Shown one piece after another: positions 35,548-46,900 of a DNA stretch of 63,620 nt (positions are counted from its first letter, which is position 1; every line of letters begins with the position of its first letter). The notes beneath the pieces were generated by a model. That model was not told where the DNA came from and did not search any database. It was given only the letters and a program-made list of their open reading frames with translations. The stretch is from Pelagibacterales bacterium SAG-MED30 (GTDB taxonomy: Bacteria > Pseudomonadota > Alphaproteobacteria > Pelagibacterales > Pelagibacteraceae): the NCBI GenBank assembly GCA_014653775.1, contig JACWEA010000004.1, forward strand, positions 1 to 63,620, in the 5' to 3' direction. Position numbers and translations under genes: made by a program.

Positions 35548-36900
35548 ATGGAAAATATGAAAAAACTTTTAATTTTATCTTTTGTAATATTTTTAATACC
35601 TTTAAAATCATTTAGCTTAATCGAGGTAGATATCACCAGAGGTAATTTGAATCCTCTTCCTTTAGCAGTTTCGCCATTATCAATTGACAATAATTCAAGA
35701 AACAATTTTAAGAGGATATTAGATAAAGAAAACATCGGGGTAGAAATTTCTTTAATTGTTGAAAATAATTTAAAAACTACAGGTTTATTTAATCCCCTGA
35801 ATAAAGATGCTTTTTTACAAGCTCCTGATATTGCGAACTTAAAACCAAGATTTGAGGATTGGAATTTAATTAAAGCACAAGCTTTAATAACAGGTAAAGT
35901 AGATTATGTAGATGAAAAATTAAGAGTTGAATTTAGATTATGGGATGTGTTAGCTGCAAAAGAAATGATGGCTCTTGCTTTTACTACAGTTCCTAATAAT
36001 TGGAGAAGAGTCGGTCATATTATATCAGATAAAGTTTACGAAAGATTGACAGGTGAAAAAGGATATTTTGATACAAGAATAATTTATGTAGCTGAAGAAG
36101 GCCCCAAAACAAAAAGAATAAAAAAATTAGCAATTATGGATCAGGATGGTGCTAATAATAAATTTTTAACATTAGGTAATGAATTGGTGCTAACACCAAG
36201 ATTTAATCCTACAAGTCAGATGGTAACTTATTTGTCTTACTTCAGAAATCTTCCAAGAGTCTATTTATTAGATATTGAAACAGGTATGCAAGAGGTTGTA
36301 GGAGATTTTCCTGGTATGACCTTTGCGCCTAGATTTTCTCCAGATGGAAAAAAAATAATAATGAGTTTTGCTAAAGATGGAAATTCAGATATATATACAA
36401 TGGATTTAGAAAACAGAATTGTTGAAAAAATTACTAATCATCCTTCTATAGACACTTCACCTTCTTATTCACCTGATGGTAAGTTTATTTGTTTCAACTC
36501 AGACAGAAGCGGATATCAACAAATATACGTAATGAATAGTGATGGTACTAAAGTTAAAAGAATATCTTTTGGAAATGGAATTTATGGGACTCCAGTATGG
36601 TCACCAAGAGGAGATTTAATTGCTTTCACAAAATTACATAAAGGAAAATTTTATATAGGAGTAATGAGAACTGATGGAAGTGGTGAAAGATTGTTAACTG
36701 AAAATTTTTATCAGGAAGCACCTTCTTGGTCACCTAATGGTAGAGTTTTGATATTTTATAGAGAAACAAAGACAGATGCTGATGGCAAGGGATTTTCAGC
36801 TAAATTATGGTCAATTGACCTTACAGGTTATAATGAGAGAAAAATTAAGACGCCTACAGATGGATCAGACCCATCATGGTCATCATTATTAAGTAATTAA
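35548..36900 (+). CDS. tolB: Tol-Pal system beta-propeller protein TolB
   Basis: The 450-residue periplasmic protein has a signal peptide ([19 protein letters not shown]; second Met at 35557 is an alternative start), an N-terminal domain and a six-bladed beta-propeller. Blades are marked by repeated FSPDGKKI-, YSPDGKFI-, WSPRGDLI- and WSPNGRVL-type strands between residues about 265 and 420. TolB binds Pal and TolA and takes part in outer-membrane constriction. It lies three bases after tolA. Length is typical (about 430-450). Confidence 0.95.
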   Translation: MENMKKLLILSFVIFLIPLKSFSLIEVDITRGNLNPLPLAVSPLSIDNNSRNNFKRILDKENIGVEISLIVENNLKTTGLFNPLNKDAFLQAPDIANLKPRFEDWNLIKAQALITGKVDYVDEKLRVEFRLWDVLAAKEMMALAFTTVPNNWRRVGHIISDKVYERLTGEKGYFDTRIIYVAEEGPKTKRIKKLAIMDQDGANNKFLTLGNELVLTPRFNPTSQMVTYLSYFRNLPRVYLLDIETGMQEVVGDFPGMTFAPRFSPDGKKIIMSFAKDGNSDIYTMDLENRIVEKITNHPSIDTSPSYSPDGKFICFNSDRSGYQQIYVMNSDGTKVKRISFGNGIYGTPVWSPRGDLIAFTKLHKGKFYIGVMRTDGSGERLLTENFYQEAPSWSPNGRVLIFYRETKTDADGKGFSAKLWSIDLTGYNERKIKTPTDGSDPSWSSLLSN

Positions 36901-36973
36901 CCTCAAAGTTCTTGATTTTTGACCTTGAAACATCTAATTACTTGTGAAAAGATAAGTTATAGAAATATTGACT

Positions 36974-36979
36974 AAGGAG
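36974..36979 (+). promoter_or_regulatory. Consensus Shine-Dalgarno of pal
   Basis: AAGGAG at 36974-36979 is five bases before the pal ATG (36985). It is one of the few full matches to the anti-SD in this window, in line with Pal being an abundant lipoprotein. The 84-base gap after tolB may also hold a pal promoter (TTGACC near 36917 is a possible -35), but no clear -10 was found. Confidence 0.6.
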
Positions 36980-36984
36980 CATAA

Positions 36985-37467
36985 ATGAAATTAAACAAAA
37001 TTTTAAGAAATTCACTTTTAGTTGTTTTAGCGTGCTTAGCTTTGAGTGCTTGTGCAACAAAAAAAGTTTCACAAAAAGGTCAAATGCAAGGCGATGTATA
37101 TACAGGTACAGACACTGTAGAATATTTAGCTTCAGGTGTACCTGATAGAGTATTCTTTGCAACTAACGAGTCAGTTTTAACTACAGCTTCAAGAGAAACT
37201 TTAAGAAAACAAGCTGCCTGGCTAAGAAAAAATTCAGACATAACTGTAGTTTTAGAAGGTCATGCTGATGAAAGAGGTACTAGAGAGTACAACTTAGCTT
37301 TAGGTGAAAGAAGAGCTAATGCTGCAAAAGATTACTTAATGACTTATGGAATATCTTCAGACAGAATTTCAGTTTTAAGTTATGGTAAAGAAAGACCAGT
37401 TGATTCAGGATCAAATCCTTTAGCTTGGTCAAAGAATAGAAGATCAGTTACAGTTAAAGCAAACTAA
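36985..37467 (+). CDS. pal: Peptidoglycan-associated lipoprotein Pal
   Basis: The 160-residue protein has a lipoprotein signal peptide with lipobox LSAC (Cys23) after a hydrophobic core (SLLVVLACLA). The OmpA-like domain starts near residue 52 (RVFFATNESVLTTASRETL) and contains TVVLEGHADERGTREYNLALG, the peptidoglycan-binding core, and RISVLSYGKERPVD. It anchors the outer membrane to the cell wall and is pulled by TolA/TolB at division. It has its own strong ribosome-binding site, and a rho-independent terminator follows 18 bases after its stop. Confidence 0.96.
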   Translation: MKLNKILRNSLLVVLACLALSACATKKVSQKGQMQGDVYTGTDTVEYLASGVPDRVFFATNESVLTTASRETLRKQAAWLRKNSDITVVLEGHADERGTREYNLALGERRANAAKDYLMTYGISSDRISVLSYGKERPVDSGSNPLAWSKNRRSVTVKAN

Positions 37468-37484
37468 CTTATATTTCAGATTAT

Positions 37485-37523
37485 AAAGACCTCTTAAGCA
37501 TTCGTTTAAGAGGTCTTTTTTTT
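37485..37523 (+). terminator. Rho-independent terminator after pal
   Basis: AGACCTCTTAA (37487-37497) pairs perfectly with TTAAGAGGTCT (37506-37516) around a short loop, giving an 11-bp stem that two flanking A-T pairs extend, followed by a run of T to 37523. It would end the tolQRAB-pal transcript before cpoB. It is the clearest intrinsic terminator in the window. Confidence 0.9.
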
Positions 37524-37555
37524 GCCATTATTTTAGACATAAGTTAAATTATCCT

Positions 37556-38542
37556 ATGAAACAATTTAAAAATTTTTTTTTAATTAAGGTAATATTTTTT
37601 GTTAATTTTATTTTTTGCTCTATTTCATTAGCTGATAATCATAATATTTACGAAACACTTGAAATAATTCAAAAAGATATCAAAACATTAGAAAAAGCAA
37701 TCTATTCAGGGTCTATAGAACTTAATACTGAATCTTTAAATTCATCTAATTTAGATACAAATGCCGAAGATGTTTTAACCAGACATCTATTAAAATTATC
37801 TGAGATTGAAAATCAATTTCAACAACTTACAAATAGATTTGAAGAAATAAATTTTAAATTAGATAAATTATCAAATAGACTATCTAAAGTTCAAGCTGAT
37901 AATCAAATAAGGTTTCAAGATATTGAAAATACTCTGACAACTGGTGAAGGTTTACAAACTTTAACTAAAAATAATATTGATCAAAAAGATGAAGTTTTGC
38001 CAGGTTCATCAACTCCTCAAGATTTGGGTTCAATATCTTATAAAGATACTGCTACGAACGAAACCACGCAACAAATTCAGTCAGTTGAAACTACAGCTTC
38101 AATTGTTACTGAAACTTTTCAAGCAGAAGAAAAGATATTACCTGATGTTGATCCAAAGAAACAATATGAGTTTGCTACAAGTTTTTTAAAAGTTGGAGAC
38201 TATCCAACTGCTGAAAGAGCATTTAGAGAATTTGTTTTAGAAAATCCTAATCATGAATTAGCGGGTAACGCTCAATATTGGTATGCAGAAACTTTTAGGA
38301 TTAGGCAACTTTATACTGATGCGGCCTCAGCATATCTAGAAGGATATCAAAAATATCCAAAAGGAGAAAAAGCTCCAATTAATTTATTAAAACTAGGTGT
38401 ATCAATGGTGCAGATTGGGGAAAAAGATCAAGGATGTAAAATGATAAATGGAGTTGAGGATCAATATCCTAAAGCTAATCAATCTGTTATCCAAAAGGCT
38501 AAATATGAGTCTCAAAAATTTGAATGCAAACAAAATTCATAG
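37556..38542 (+). CDS. cpoB: Tol-Pal cell division coordinator CpoB (YbgF)
   Basis: The 328-residue periplasmic protein has a signal peptide (LIKVIFFVNFIFCSISLADN), an N-terminal coiled coil (residues about 70-135, LSEIENQFQQLTNRFEEINF) that makes CpoB trimers, a variable Thr/Gln-rich linker (about 150-195), and a C-terminal TPR domain (YEFATSFLKVGDYPTAERAF near 205, GNAQYWYAETFRI near 240). CpoB links outer-membrane constriction with peptidoglycan synthesis. It sits beyond the pal terminator, so it probably has its own promoter. Its end overlaps the tilS start. Confidence 0.9.
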   Translation: MKQFKNFFLIKVIFFVNFIFCSISLADNHNIYETLEIIQKDIKTLEKAIYSGSIELNTESLNSSNLDTNAEDVLTRHLLKLSEIENQFQQLTNRFEEINFKLDKLSNRLSKVQADNQIRFQDIENTLTTGEGLQTLTKNNIDQKDEVLPGSSTPQDLGSISYKDTATNETTQQIQSVETTASIVTETFQAEEKILPDVDPKKQYEFATSFLKVGDYPTAERAFREFVLENPNHELAGNAQYWYAETFRIRQLYTDAASAYLEGYQKYPKGEKAPINLLKLGVSMVQIGEKDQGCKMINGVEDQYPKANQSVIQKAKYESQKFECKQNS

Positions 38543-39530
38543 TGTCTTAAAAAAAAAGCTAATTAACAAAAAAATTAAATATCTATTTAATATATTCGAA
38601 AAAGAGTTAAGAATTAAGGAAAAATTTGCAGTAGCAGTGTCTGGGGGTCCTGATAGTTTAGCTCTAGCATTTCTATCTAAAATTTATTCGATTAAAAATA
38701 AACTAGCTGTCAAATTTTTTATTGTAGATCATAAACTAAGAAAAGAGTCCTCTCAAGAAGCAAAAAAAGTAAAAAATTTATTGAAAGCTTTAAATATTAA
38801 TTCTGAAATTTTAACTTGGAATGGAAAAAAACCAAAAAAAAATATTCAATCAATTGCTAGAAAAAAGAGGTATGAACTATTATTTTCAAAATGTAAAAAG
38901 TATAAAACTAACAATCTTTTACTTGGTCATCATCTAGATGATTTATATGAAAATTTTTTTATAAGAATAATTAGAGGAAGTGGCCTGAAAGGATTATCAT
39001 CATTAGAAAAAACAAATCAAATAAGTAACATTAACTTAATTAGACCTTTATTAGCATTTGATAAATCAGATCTAATTTTTATTTCAAAACATGTATTTAA
39101 TTTTTTTGTAGTAGATCCATCTAATAAAGATTTTAAATACACTAGAGTTAGAATTAGAAGTTTTATAGATGAATTTAAAAAAGAAGGATTTGATAAAAAT
39201 AAGTTATTCTTAACTATAAAAAATCTAAGAGGATCCAATCAAACATTGTTATTTTATGTGGAACAAAATAAAAGGCTTAACTCTTTCTTAAATCAAAAAA
39301 AAAATGAGTTAATTTTAAATGAACATTTTTTTAAAAATCCTCACGAGGTGATTTTTAGATCTTTGATAGACTCTATCAAAATTATTGGAGGTAAGTACAA
39401 TACAGTTAGAGGGAAAAAAATTGATAATATTCTTAATAAAATTCAAAATAATGTCTTAATTAAAGAAACATTAGGTGGATGTATTATCAAAAAACTAAAT
39501 CAAACGGTGATTATCTCAAAAGAAGACTAA
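38505..39530 (+). CDS. tilS: tRNA(Ile)-lysidine synthase
   Basis: The protein has the PP-loop [17 protein letters not shown] that binds ATP, then [19 protein letters not shown] and [29 protein letters not shown], all typical of TilS. It adds lysine to C34 of tRNA-Ile (CAU) so that AUA is read as Ile. I chose ATG 38505, which gives 341 residues; an upstream in-frame ATG at 38448 adds 19 residues lying inside cpoB. Both overlap the cpoB stop at 38542. The C-terminal domain is short compared with E. coli TilS (432). Confidence 0.9.
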   Translation: MSLKNLNANKIHSVLKKKLINKKIKYLFNIFEKELRIKEKFAVAVSGGPDSLALAFLSKIYSIKNKLAVKFFIVDHKLRKESSQEAKKVKNLLKALNINSEILTWNGKKPKKNIQSIARKKRYELLFSKCKKYKTNNLLLGHHLDDLYENFFIRIIRGSGLKGLSSLEKTNQISNINLIRPLLAFDKSDLIFISKHVFNFFVVDPSNKDFKYTRVRIRSFIDEFKKEGFDKNKLFLTIKNLRGSNQTLLFYVEQNKRLNSFLNQKKNELILNEHFFKNPHEVIFRSLIDSIKIIGGKYNTVRGKKIDNILNKIQNNVLIKETLGGCIIKKLNQTVIISKED

Positions 39531-39573
39531 TTTTCGCACTTGTTTAATTCTAAATAATTCTTATTTTATAACT

Positions 39574-41475
39574 ATGAATTTTAAAAATTTAGCTATGTGG
39601 GCCATCATAGTTTTTCTAACTATTGGTCTTTATAATATGTTTAAAAATCCACAGTCTAATATTAAAAGTGGAGATCAAATTATTTTTTCTGATTTTTTAA
39701 CTTCAGTTGATAATGGTGAGATATTAAATGTTGAAATTCAAGGAAACAATATTAAAGGCGTATATTCAAATGGAAATAGTTTTTCTACTTATGCTCCAAA
39801 CGATCCAAATCTAATTGAAAAACTTTCAGAAAAAGGAGTTAGTATTTCCGCAGCACCTATAGAAGAAAAAATGCCGTCACTGTTTGGTGTATTGCTCTCA
39901 TGGTTTCCAATGTTGTTATTAATTGCTGTATGGATTTTTTTTATGAGACAAATGCAAGGAGGCAAAGGTGGAGCAATGGGTTTTGGTAGATCAAAAGCTA
40001 AAATGATGAATGAGCTGAAAGGCAAAATAACTTTTAATGATGTGGCAGGCGTTGAGGAAGCAAAAGAAGAAGTAGAGGAAATAGTAGAATTTTTAAAAGA
40101 TCCAAAAAAGTTTAGTAGACTTGGAGGAAAAATACCTAGAGGCGCATTGTTAGTGGGTCCTCCAGGTACTGGTAAAACTTTGTTAGCTAGAGCAATAGCT
40201 GGAGAAGCTGGAGTTCCATTCTTTACAATATCAGGATCAGACTTCGTAGAAATGTTTGTTGGCGTAGGAGCATCTAGGGTAAGAGATATGTTTGAACAGG
40301 GAAAAAAAAATTCGCCATGTATAATTTTTATAGATGAGATAGACGCAGTAGGAAGAAGCAGGGGTGCTGGTTTAGGAGGTGGCAATGATGAAAGAGAACA
40401 AACATTAAACCAATTACTAGTTGAAATGGATGGCTTTGATACAAATGAAGGAGTAATAATTATTGCAGCAACTAATAGACCAGATGTTTTAGATCCTGCA
40501 CTATTAAGACCTGGTAGATTTGATAGACAAGTGGTGGTTTCAAATCCAGACATTATAGGTAGAGAAAAAATTTTAAAAGTTCATGTAAAAAAAATTAAAA
40601 TGGCTCCAGATGTGAATTTGAGAACTATTGCTAGAGGAACACCTGGATTTTCAGGAGCAGACTTAGCAAATATAGTTAATGAAGCCGCATTGTTAGCAGC
40701 AAGAAAAAATAAAAGAATTGTAACTTTAAATGAATTTGAGGAAGCCAAAGACAAAGTAATGATGGGAGCTGAAAGACGTTCTATGGTTATGACTGAAGAT
40801 GAGAAGAAATTAACTGCATACCATGAAGGTGGTCATGCTTTGGTATCTTTTAATATGCCTAGCTATGATCCTATACACAAGGCAACAATTATTCCAAGAG
40901 GTAGAGCTTTAGGTATGGTTATGAACTTACCAGAAAGAGATCAACACGGCCATTCAATTAAATATTTGAAAGCTAGATTAGCTGTATGTTTTGGTGGAAG
41001 AGTTGCAGAAGAGGTAATTTTTGGAAAAGATAATATATCTACAGGAGCTGGTGGAGGTACTGGATCAGATATTAATCAAGCTACTCAACTTGCTAGAGCT
41101 ATGGTGACAAAGTATGGAATGAGTGAGGAAATGGGCCCTGTTGAATATGGAGAAAATCAAGAAGAAGTATTTTTAGGAAGATCGGTAACACAAACTCAAT
41201 CAGTTTCAGAAGAGGTTGCTAAAAAAATTGACAAAGAAATCAGAAAGTTAGTTGACGAAGGTTATAACAAAGCTAAACAAATTTTAACGGACAAAATTGA
41301 TGATTTACATAAAATAGCCAAAGCTCTTATAACTTATGAAACTTTAACTGGTGAAGAAATTGAAAATATTATTAATAAAAATATATATCCTGAAGATAAA
41401 CAAGATTTAAAAGTTGATGATGACAAAAGTTCAGCTATGGGTGCATTGGGCCTAAAACCAAAAATTATCCACTAA
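39574..41475 (+). CDS. ftsH: ATP-dependent zinc metalloprotease FtsH
   Basis: The 633-residue membrane protease has two N-terminal helices (residues about 6-22 and 104-122) around a periplasmic loop, the AAA+ domain with Walker A GPPGTGKT (Gly195-Thr202), Walker [18 protein letters not shown] and [22 protein letters not shown], and the zinc site HEGGH (His417-His421). It degrades short-lived and misassembled proteins, including sigma-32 and LpxC in E. coli. The tilS-ftsH-folP-glmM order is common in proteobacteria. It follows tilS by 43 bases. Confidence 0.97.
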   Translation: MNFKNLAMWAIIVFLTIGLYNMFKNPQSNIKSGDQIIFSDFLTSVDNGEILNVEIQGNNIKGVYSNGNSFSTYAPNDPNLIEKLSEKGVSISAAPIEEKMPSLFGVLLSWFPMLLLIAVWIFFMRQMQGGKGGAMGFGRSKAKMMNELKGKITFNDVAGVEEAKEEVEEIVEFLKDPKKFSRLGGKIPRGALLVGPPGTGKTLLARAIAGEAGVPFFTISGSDFVEMFVGVGASRVRDMFEQGKKNSPCIIFIDEIDAVGRSRGAGLGGGNDEREQTLNQLLVEMDGFDTNEGVIIIAATNRPDVLDPALLRPGRFDRQVVVSNPDIIGREKILKVHVKKIKMAPDVNLRTIARGTPGFSGADLANIVNEAALLAARKNKRIVTLNEFEEAKDKVMMGAERRSMVMTEDEKKLTAYHEGGHALVSFNMPSYDPIHKATIIPRGRALGMVMNLPERDQHGHSIKYLKARLAVCFGGRVAEEVIFGKDNISTGAGGGTGSDINQATQLARAMVTKYGMSEEMGPVEYGENQEEVFLGRSVTQTQSVSEEVAKKIDKEIRKLVDEGYNKAKQILTDKIDDLHKIAKALITYETLTGEEIENIINKNIYPEDKQDLKVDDDKSSAMGALGLKPKIIH

Positions 41476-41480
41476 TTTAA

Positions 41481-42533
41481 ATGTCTAGATATTACACAAG
41501 AGTGTGTAATTTCTATTATGGTAGTCAATCTAAAAACTTAGTAAGTAAAAAAGAATCTATACCTATACATCAGATCAAAGAAATATCATTTGATCAAATA
41601 GAAATAATTACTAGAAAATCAAAAAAAAAAATTTCTATCAAAGAGATTAAATATTTATCAAAGTCTCTTAAAAAAAAAATAAATTTTGATTTAAAAAAAA
41701 TAAAATTAAAAAAAAAAAATTTTTCTAATTTAAACTTTAAAAAAATTCCAAATATATTAGGTGTTTTAAATTTAACACCTGATAGTTTTTCAGATGGAGG
41801 TAAATTTAATACAAAAAAAAAGGGTTTTAAACATGTAATGCATTTAATAAATTCTGGAGCTGACTTAATTGATATTGGTGGTGAGTCAACAAGACCAGGA
41901 TCGCAGACAATTAAAGAAAATTTAGAATGGAGTAGACTGAGTGAAATTTTAAAATTAGTAAGTAAAAGAAAATCAATATCTTTAGACACAAGAAAATCAA
42001 ATATTATGAAAAAAGGTATAGAGCTAGGTGTAAAGTTAATAAATGATGTTTCAGGATTAAGCTATGATAAAGAAACTATAAACGTTTTAAAAAAATATAA
42101 AACCCCATTTGTTATTCAACATTCACAAGGAGACCCAGAAAATATGCAAAATAAACCAAGTTATAAAAATGAATTGTTAGATATTTATGATTTTTTTGAG
42201 AAGAAGATAAAATTATTAAGATCAATGGGTATAAAACATAATAATATTATTATAGACCCAGGCATAGGTTTTGGAAAAAATTTGAAACATAATATGAGTC
42301 TAATACACAATATTTCCATTTTTCATTCTCTTGGTTTTCCTATACTTGTTGGTAATTCAAGAAAAAGTTTTATTAAAGAATTATCTGGAAAAAATGATAG
42401 CAAATTACGGATTGGTGGAACAATAGCCTCTTCAATTTATTTAATGATGCAAGGTGTTCAAATTTTAAGAATTCATGATGTAAATGAAATAATGCAAGCT
42501 ATAAAAGTTTTTAAAAAGATAATAAATAATTAA
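41481..42533 (+). CDS. folP: Dihydropteroate synthase with N-terminal extension
   Basis: The 350-residue protein has the DHPS barrel from about residue 90: IPNILGVLNLTPDSFSDGG, LIDIGGESTRPGS, IDPGIGFGKN and LVGNSRKSFI. It joins DHPP to p-aminobenzoate in folate synthesis. Residues 1-89 form a basic extension (YYTRVCNFYYGSQSK, ISFDQIEIITRK) like the extra N-terminal domain in other alphaproteobacterial FolP; its job is unclear. It starts five bases after ftsH, and its TAA overlaps the glmM ATG (TAATG), suggesting coupling. Confidence 0.92.
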   Translation: MSRYYTRVCNFYYGSQSKNLVSKKESIPIHQIKEISFDQIEIITRKSKKKISIKEIKYLSKSLKKKINFDLKKIKLKKKNFSNLNFKKIPNILGVLNLTPDSFSDGGKFNTKKKGFKHVMHLINSGADLIDIGGESTRPGSQTIKENLEWSRLSEILKLVSKRKSISLDTRKSNIMKKGIELGVKLINDVSGLSYDKETINVLKKYKTPFVIQHSQGDPENMQNKPSYKNELLDIYDFFEKKIKLLRSMGIKHNNIIIDPGIGFGKNLKHNMSLIHNISIFHSLGFPILVGNSRKSFIKELSGKNDSKLRIGGTIASSIYLMMQGVQILRIHDVNEIMQAIKVFKKIINN

Positions 42534-43864
42534 TGACAAAAAAATATTTTGGCACTGATGGTATAAGAGGAGCTATCAATAGTAAAAATATTAATGGAGA
42601 TATGTTTTTTAAATTTGGTTTGGCGAGTGGAACATATTTTAAATCTCAAAAAAAAAGAAAACAAACTGCAATAATTGCTAAAGATACAAGATTATCAGGT
42701 TATACTCTAGAACCTGCGCTAGTATCAGGATTAGCATCATCAGGCATGCATGTTTATACTTTAGGCCCCTTACCCACTAATGGTTTAGCGATGCTTACAA
42801 AGGTCATGAAAGCAAATATGGGAATTATGATTACTGCTTCTCACAATCCCCATCATGATAATGGTTTGAAACTATTTGGTCCAGATGGCATGAAATTGTC
42901 AGATAAAATTGAAAAGAAAATTGAGAGTCTTATAGATAAAAAAATTAAAAAAAACCTCTCTAAACCAGAAAAATTAGGAAGAGTAAAAAGATTAGAAACA
43001 GGAACTAAAGATTATATTAAAATTTTAAAAAAGAATTTTACTAAAGAATTTAATCTAAGTGGACTTAAAATTGTAATTGATTGTGCAAATGGAGCTGGTT
43101 ATAAAGCAGGACCTGAATTATTAAGATCTTTAGGAGCAAAAGTAATCGCAATAGGAATTAATCCTAATGGTTTGAATATTAATAAAAATTGCGGCTCAAC
43201 ATTTCCTGAAAAGATCAGGTCTATGGTTAAAAAATATAAAGCAGATATTGGTATTTCATTAGATGGTGATGCTGACAGAATTATTATGTGTGATGAAAAA
43301 AGCAATATTATAGATGGAGATCAAATTATTGCTGCTTTAGCTACGAGATGGAAAAATAAAAAGATGCTAAAAGGAGGAGTAGTTGGAACATTAATGTCAA
43401 ATTATGGCTTAGAAAATTTTTTTAAAAAAAATGGTATAAAATTTATAAGAGCTGATGTTGGTGACAGATACGTAAAAGAAAAAATGCAAAAGCATAAATT
43501 TAATTTAGGTGGTGAACAGTCAGGTCATATCATTTTAGGAAAATTTGCAACTACTGGAGATGGTTTGCTTGTTGCATTAGAGGTATTATTTGCTTTAAGA
43601 AAAGGAAAAAAAGCTAGTAAATTTTTTAAAAAATTTGAGAAAACACCTCAGCTATTAAAAAACATTGAGGTAAAAGATAAAAATATAATTAATAAACTTG
43701 AAATTAAAAATGCTATAAAATTAGCAGAGAAATTAATTAAAGGTAAAGGAAGAATTTTGGCGAGAAAGTCAGGAACAGAGTCAAAAATAAGAGTAATGGG
43801 AGAAAGTGAGAATAAAATTCTTCTTTCTAAATGTGTAAATATGATTGTAAGAAAAATTAAATAA
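42533..43864 (+). CDS. glmM: Phosphoglucosamine mutase
   Basis: The 443-residue enzyme begins KYFGTDGIRGAIN and has the active-site serine in TASHNP (Ser103), the metal loop DGDADR (Asp244-Arg249), the sugar-binding GGEQSGHII and the phosphate-binding RKSGTESKIRVMGE near the C-terminus. It isomerises glucosamine-6-phosphate to glucosamine-1-phosphate for UDP-GlcNAc, needed for peptidoglycan and lipid A, and possibly for the HexNAc used by the glycan island. Start overlaps the folP stop by one base. Confidence 0.95.
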   Translation: MTKKYFGTDGIRGAINSKNINGDMFFKFGLASGTYFKSQKKRKQTAIIAKDTRLSGYTLEPALVSGLASSGMHVYTLGPLPTNGLAMLTKVMKANMGIMITASHNPHHDNGLKLFGPDGMKLSDKIEKKIESLIDKKIKKNLSKPEKLGRVKRLETGTKDYIKILKKNFTKEFNLSGLKIVIDCANGAGYKAGPELLRSLGAKVIAIGINPNGLNINKNCGSTFPEKIRSMVKKYKADIGISLDGDADRIIMCDEKSNIIDGDQIIAALATRWKNKKMLKGGVVGTLMSNYGLENFFKKNGIKFIRADVGDRYVKEKMQKHKFNLGGEQSGHIILGKFATTGDGLLVALEVLFALRKGKKASKFFKKFEKTPQLLKNIEVKDKNIINKLEIKNAIKLAEKLIKGKGRILARKSGTESKIRVMGESENKILLSKCVNMIVRKIK

Positions 43865-43865
43865 T

Positions 43866-44678
43866 TTGAAACCAAGATCAAAAATTTTAATTATTGCAGG
43901 TTCTGACTCTTCTGGTGGCGCAGGAATTCAAGCAGATATAAAAACTGTTACAGCTTTAGGATCATATGCAATGACAGCCATAACTGCGGTAACAACGCAA
44001 AACACTACAGGGGTAAAGTCTGTTATTGAAATTAATTCTAAAGAAATTTTAAATCAAATTATTTTTTCTTCTAAAGATATAAGACCTGATGCTATCAAAA
44101 TTGGTATGTTAAATTCTTCAAGTGTAATTAAATCAGTTTTAAAAGGTCTAGATTTTATTAAGGTTCAACAAATAGTTTTGGACCCAGTTATGGTTGCAAA
44201 AGGTGGAGCGGAATTAATTGATAAAAAAGCAATCAGTTTACTGAAATCGAAAATGATCAAAAAAGCATTGATTATTACTCCTAATATTCCTGAAGCAGAA
44301 ATTTTAACTAAAACTAAAATAACTACTAATGGTGATATGGTTTATGCTGCTAGCAAGTTACTTGAATATGGTGCCAAAAATGTTCTAATAAAAGGTGGGC
44401 ATTTAAAAAATAAAATCGTTCAAGATATTTTAGTAAATAAAAAAGAAATCAAAATTTTTAACAGTAATAGATATAATACAATGAATACTCATGGAACTGG
44501 ATGTACATTATCTAGTGCCGTTACAACATTTTTGTCATGTGGAAAAACAATAAAGAAATCTTGTGAGCTTGGAATTAAGTATGTAAATTCTGCTATTAAG
44601 TCAAATCCTAATTATGGCAAAGGACATGGTCCAATCAATCATCTTAACTCAGTGAAAATAAATAGAAAATTTAAATAA
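43866..44678 (+). CDS. thiD: Hydroxymethylpyrimidine/phosphomethylpyrimidine kinase
   Basis: The 270-residue ribokinase-fold protein contains [48 protein letters not shown], and the anion-hole [19 protein letters not shown] near residue 210. It phosphorylates HMP twice to give the substrate of ThiE (24436-25056). Start is TTG at 43866, two bases after the glmM stop, because no in-frame ATG precedes the family start. Its stop overlaps the purA ATG by one base. Presence of thiD and thiE without thiC in view suits salvage of HMP. Confidence 0.93.
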   Translation: MKPRSKILIIAGSDSSGGAGIQADIKTVTALGSYAMTAITAVTTQNTTGVKSVIEINSKEILNQIIFSSKDIRPDAIKIGMLNSSSVIKSVLKGLDFIKVQQIVLDPVMVAKGGAELIDKKAISLLKSKMIKKALIITPNIPEAEILTKTKITTNGDMVYAASKLLEYGAKNVLIKGGHLKNKIVQDILVNKKEIKIFNSNRYNTMNTHGTGCTLSSAVTTFLSCGKTIKKSCELGIKYVNSAIKSNPNYGKGHGPINHLNSVKINRKFK

Positions 44679-45970
44679 TGAAAAATATAGTTGTTGTTGG
44701 ATCTCAGTGGGGTGACGAAGGAAAAGGAAAAATTGTCGATTGGTTATCTGAACAAGCTGATGTTGTAATCAGATTTCAAGGAGGACATAATGCTGGCCAT
44801 ACACTTGTTATAGATGGAATAACTTATAAACTGAGGTTACTTCCCTCAGGAATAGTAAGAAAAAATAAAATTTCAATAATTGGCAATGGAGTAGTAATTG
44901 ATCCTTGGGCATTATTAGAAGAAATTGAGGAAATAAAATCTAAAGGTGTAAATGTAAATGTAAATAATTTTATTATTTCTGAAGCTGCAAATTTAATTTT
45001 ACCTTTTCATAGAGAAATGGATGAAATAAGAGAAGATGCTGCTGGAAAAAAAAAAATTGGAACAACTAGAAGAGGAATTGGGCCAGCATATGAAGATAAA
45101 GTTGGAAGAAGATCTATCAGAGTAATGGACTTAAGGTCTGAAAAAAATTTAGATCAAAGACTTGAGTCAGTATTAATTCATCACAATGCAATTCGAAAAG
45201 GTTTAGGAAATAAAATTTTTGAGAAAGAACAGCTAAAATCAGATCTACTTAAGATTGCTCCTAAAATATTACAATTCTCACAACCCGTTTGGCTTAAAAT
45301 CGATCAATTTAAAAAACAAAATAAAAAAATTTTGTTTGAAGGTGCTCAGGGTATTTTACTTGATGTAGATCATGGAACTTATCCATATGTCACTTCATCT
45401 AACACAGTTGCTTCTAGTGCAGCAACAGGTTCTGGATGTGGACCGAATTCGATACATTACGTTCTTGGAATAACAAAAGCTTACACTACTAGAGTTGGAG
45501 AAGGTCCTTTTCCTACGGAATTAACAAATGATATAGGAGAATTATTAGGTACGCGAGGAAAAGAATTTGGAACAGTAACAAGCAGAAAAAGAAGATGTGG
45601 TTGGTTTGATGGTGTTCTTGTAAAACAAACGATTAAAATTTCAGGCATAGATGGTATTGCTCTTACTAAATTAGATGTGCTTGATGAATTAGATGAAATT
45701 AAAATGTGTGTTGAGTATGAACTTGATGGAGAAAAAATTAATTATTTACCAGCATCAGTAGAAGATCAATTGAAAATAAAACCTGTCTATAAAGTATTTC
45801 CAGGATGGAAAAGCTCTACAAAAGGAATAAAAAATATAAATAATTTACCTGAAAACGCAAAAAAATATATATTTGCAGTAGAAGATTTTATAGGAGCAAA
45901 AATTTCAAGTATATCTACAAGTCCTGAAAGAAATGATACAATTTTAGTTGAGAACCCTTTTGAAATTTAG
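44678..45970 (+). CDS. purA: Adenylosuccinate synthetase
   Basis: The 430-residue GTP enzyme has [20 protein letters not shown] with the catalytic Asp13, [24 protein letters not shown] near residue 128, [21 protein letters not shown] and [13 protein letters not shown]. It makes adenylosuccinate from IMP and aspartate on the path to AMP. It overlaps thiD by one base, and its stop overlaps the convergent rpoH stop by four bases. Length is normal. Confidence 0.97.
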   Translation: MKNIVVVGSQWGDEGKGKIVDWLSEQADVVIRFQGGHNAGHTLVIDGITYKLRLLPSGIVRKNKISIIGNGVVIDPWALLEEIEEIKSKGVNVNVNNFIISEAANLILPFHREMDEIREDAAGKKKIGTTRRGIGPAYEDKVGRRSIRVMDLRSEKNLDQRLESVLIHHNAIRKGLGNKIFEKEQLKSDLLKIAPKILQFSQPVWLKIDQFKKQNKKILFEGAQGILLDVDHGTYPYVTSSNTVASSAATGSGCGPNSIHYVLGITKAYTTRVGEGPFPTELTNDIGELLGTRGKEFGTVTSRKRRCGWFDGVLVKQTIKISGIDGIALTKLDVLDELDEIKMCVEYELDGEKINYLPASVEDQLKIKPVYKVFPGWKSSTKGIKNINNLPENAKKYIFAVEDFIGAKISSISTSPERNDTILVENPFEI

Positions 45971-46860
45971 TCAACTGGTAAAAGATTTCTAGATTTAGCA
46001 AGCAAAAGCATATGCTTTTGAAGTTTTTCGAATGCTTTATTTTCAATTTGTCTTACTCTTTCTCTGCTAATCTTATATTTTTTACTTAAATCTTCTAAAG
46101 TTGTAGGATTATCATTTAATCTTCTAGAATATAAAATTTCTTTTTCTCTGTCATTAAGAACTTTAACTGAGTTTTTTAATAAATCTTTTCTTTGTTCCAT
46201 TTCTTCTTGATGTGCAAATTTTAAATCATGATCAAGTTCTTTATCTACTAACCAGTCTTGCCATTCATCTCCGTCTTCACCAACTTGAGCATTCAAAGAG
46301 AATTCTTTACCAGACAATCTTCTATTCATTGAAACAACCTCATCTTTGCTAACATCTAGCTTATTAGCTATTTCATTAACATGCTCTTCTCTTAAATCTC
46401 CCTCTGTTCTAGGCGCAATTTGGTTTTTTAATTTTTTTAAATTAAAAAATAATTTTTTTTGTGCAGTCGTAGTCCCAATTTTTACTAGGCTCCAGGATCT
46501 TAATATATATTCTTGTATAGAGGCTTTAATCCACCACATAGCATAAGTAGCTAATCTAAATCCTTTTTCAGGTTCAAACTTTTTTACAGCTTGCATTAGC
46601 CCTACGTTTCCTTCAGAGATCATTTCATTTACAGGTAAACCATAACCTTTGTATCCCATAGCTATTTTAGCAACTAATCTTAAATGACTCGTAACTAATT
46701 TTTCTGCTGATTTTATATTTCCAGTTGTTCGCCAATTTTTAGCTAGCATATATTCTTCCTCTGCATCGAGCATAGGAAACTTTTTAATTTGATCTAGATA
46801 TCCTGAAAGCCCACCTTCATTACTAAGAGTTGGAAGATTATTATTAATAGACATGTTCAT
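45967..46860 (-). CDS. rpoH: Heat-shock sigma factor RpoH (sigma-32)
   Basis: The 297-residue sigma factor has region 1.2-2 sequences ([72 protein letters not shown]), the RpoH-type [20 protein letters not shown] segment, and region 4 [14 protein letters not shown] then [20 protein letters not shown]. It directs transcription of chaperone and protease genes. In E. coli it is degraded by FtsH, also encoded here (39574-41475). It is convergent with purA; a 40-base gap to rluD lies upstream, so a promoter of its own is likely there or inside rluD. Confidence 0.93.
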   Translation of the reverse strand: MNMSINNNLPTLSNEGGLSGYLDQIKKFPMLDAEEEYMLAKNWRTTGNIKSAEKLVTSHLRLVAKIAMGYKGYGLPVNEMISEGNVGLMQAVKKFEPEKGFRLATYAMWWIKASIQEYILRSWSLVKIGTTTAQKKLFFNLKKLKNQIAPRTEGDLREEHVNEIANKLDVSKDEVVSMNRRLSGKEFSLNAQVGEDGDEWQDWLVDKELDHDLKFAHQEEMEQRKDLLKNSVKVLNDREKEILYSRRLNDNPTTLEDLSKKYKISRERVRQIENKAFEKLQKHMLLLAKSRNLLPVD

Positions 46861-46900
46861 AACTAGGTTATCTAAATTAATATTTTAATTTTTCAATGAG

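Noticed and set aside
38448-38504. Longer N-terminus of tilS
   Set aside because: These 19 codons lie wholly inside cpoB and have no counterpart in TilS; the later ATG was preferred.
39789-40553. Open frame of 254 codons on the minus strand within ftsH
   Set aside because: It lies antisense to the conserved AAA+ domain of FtsH, has Ser/Pro-rich composition from antisense reading, and no family motif or ribosome-binding site.
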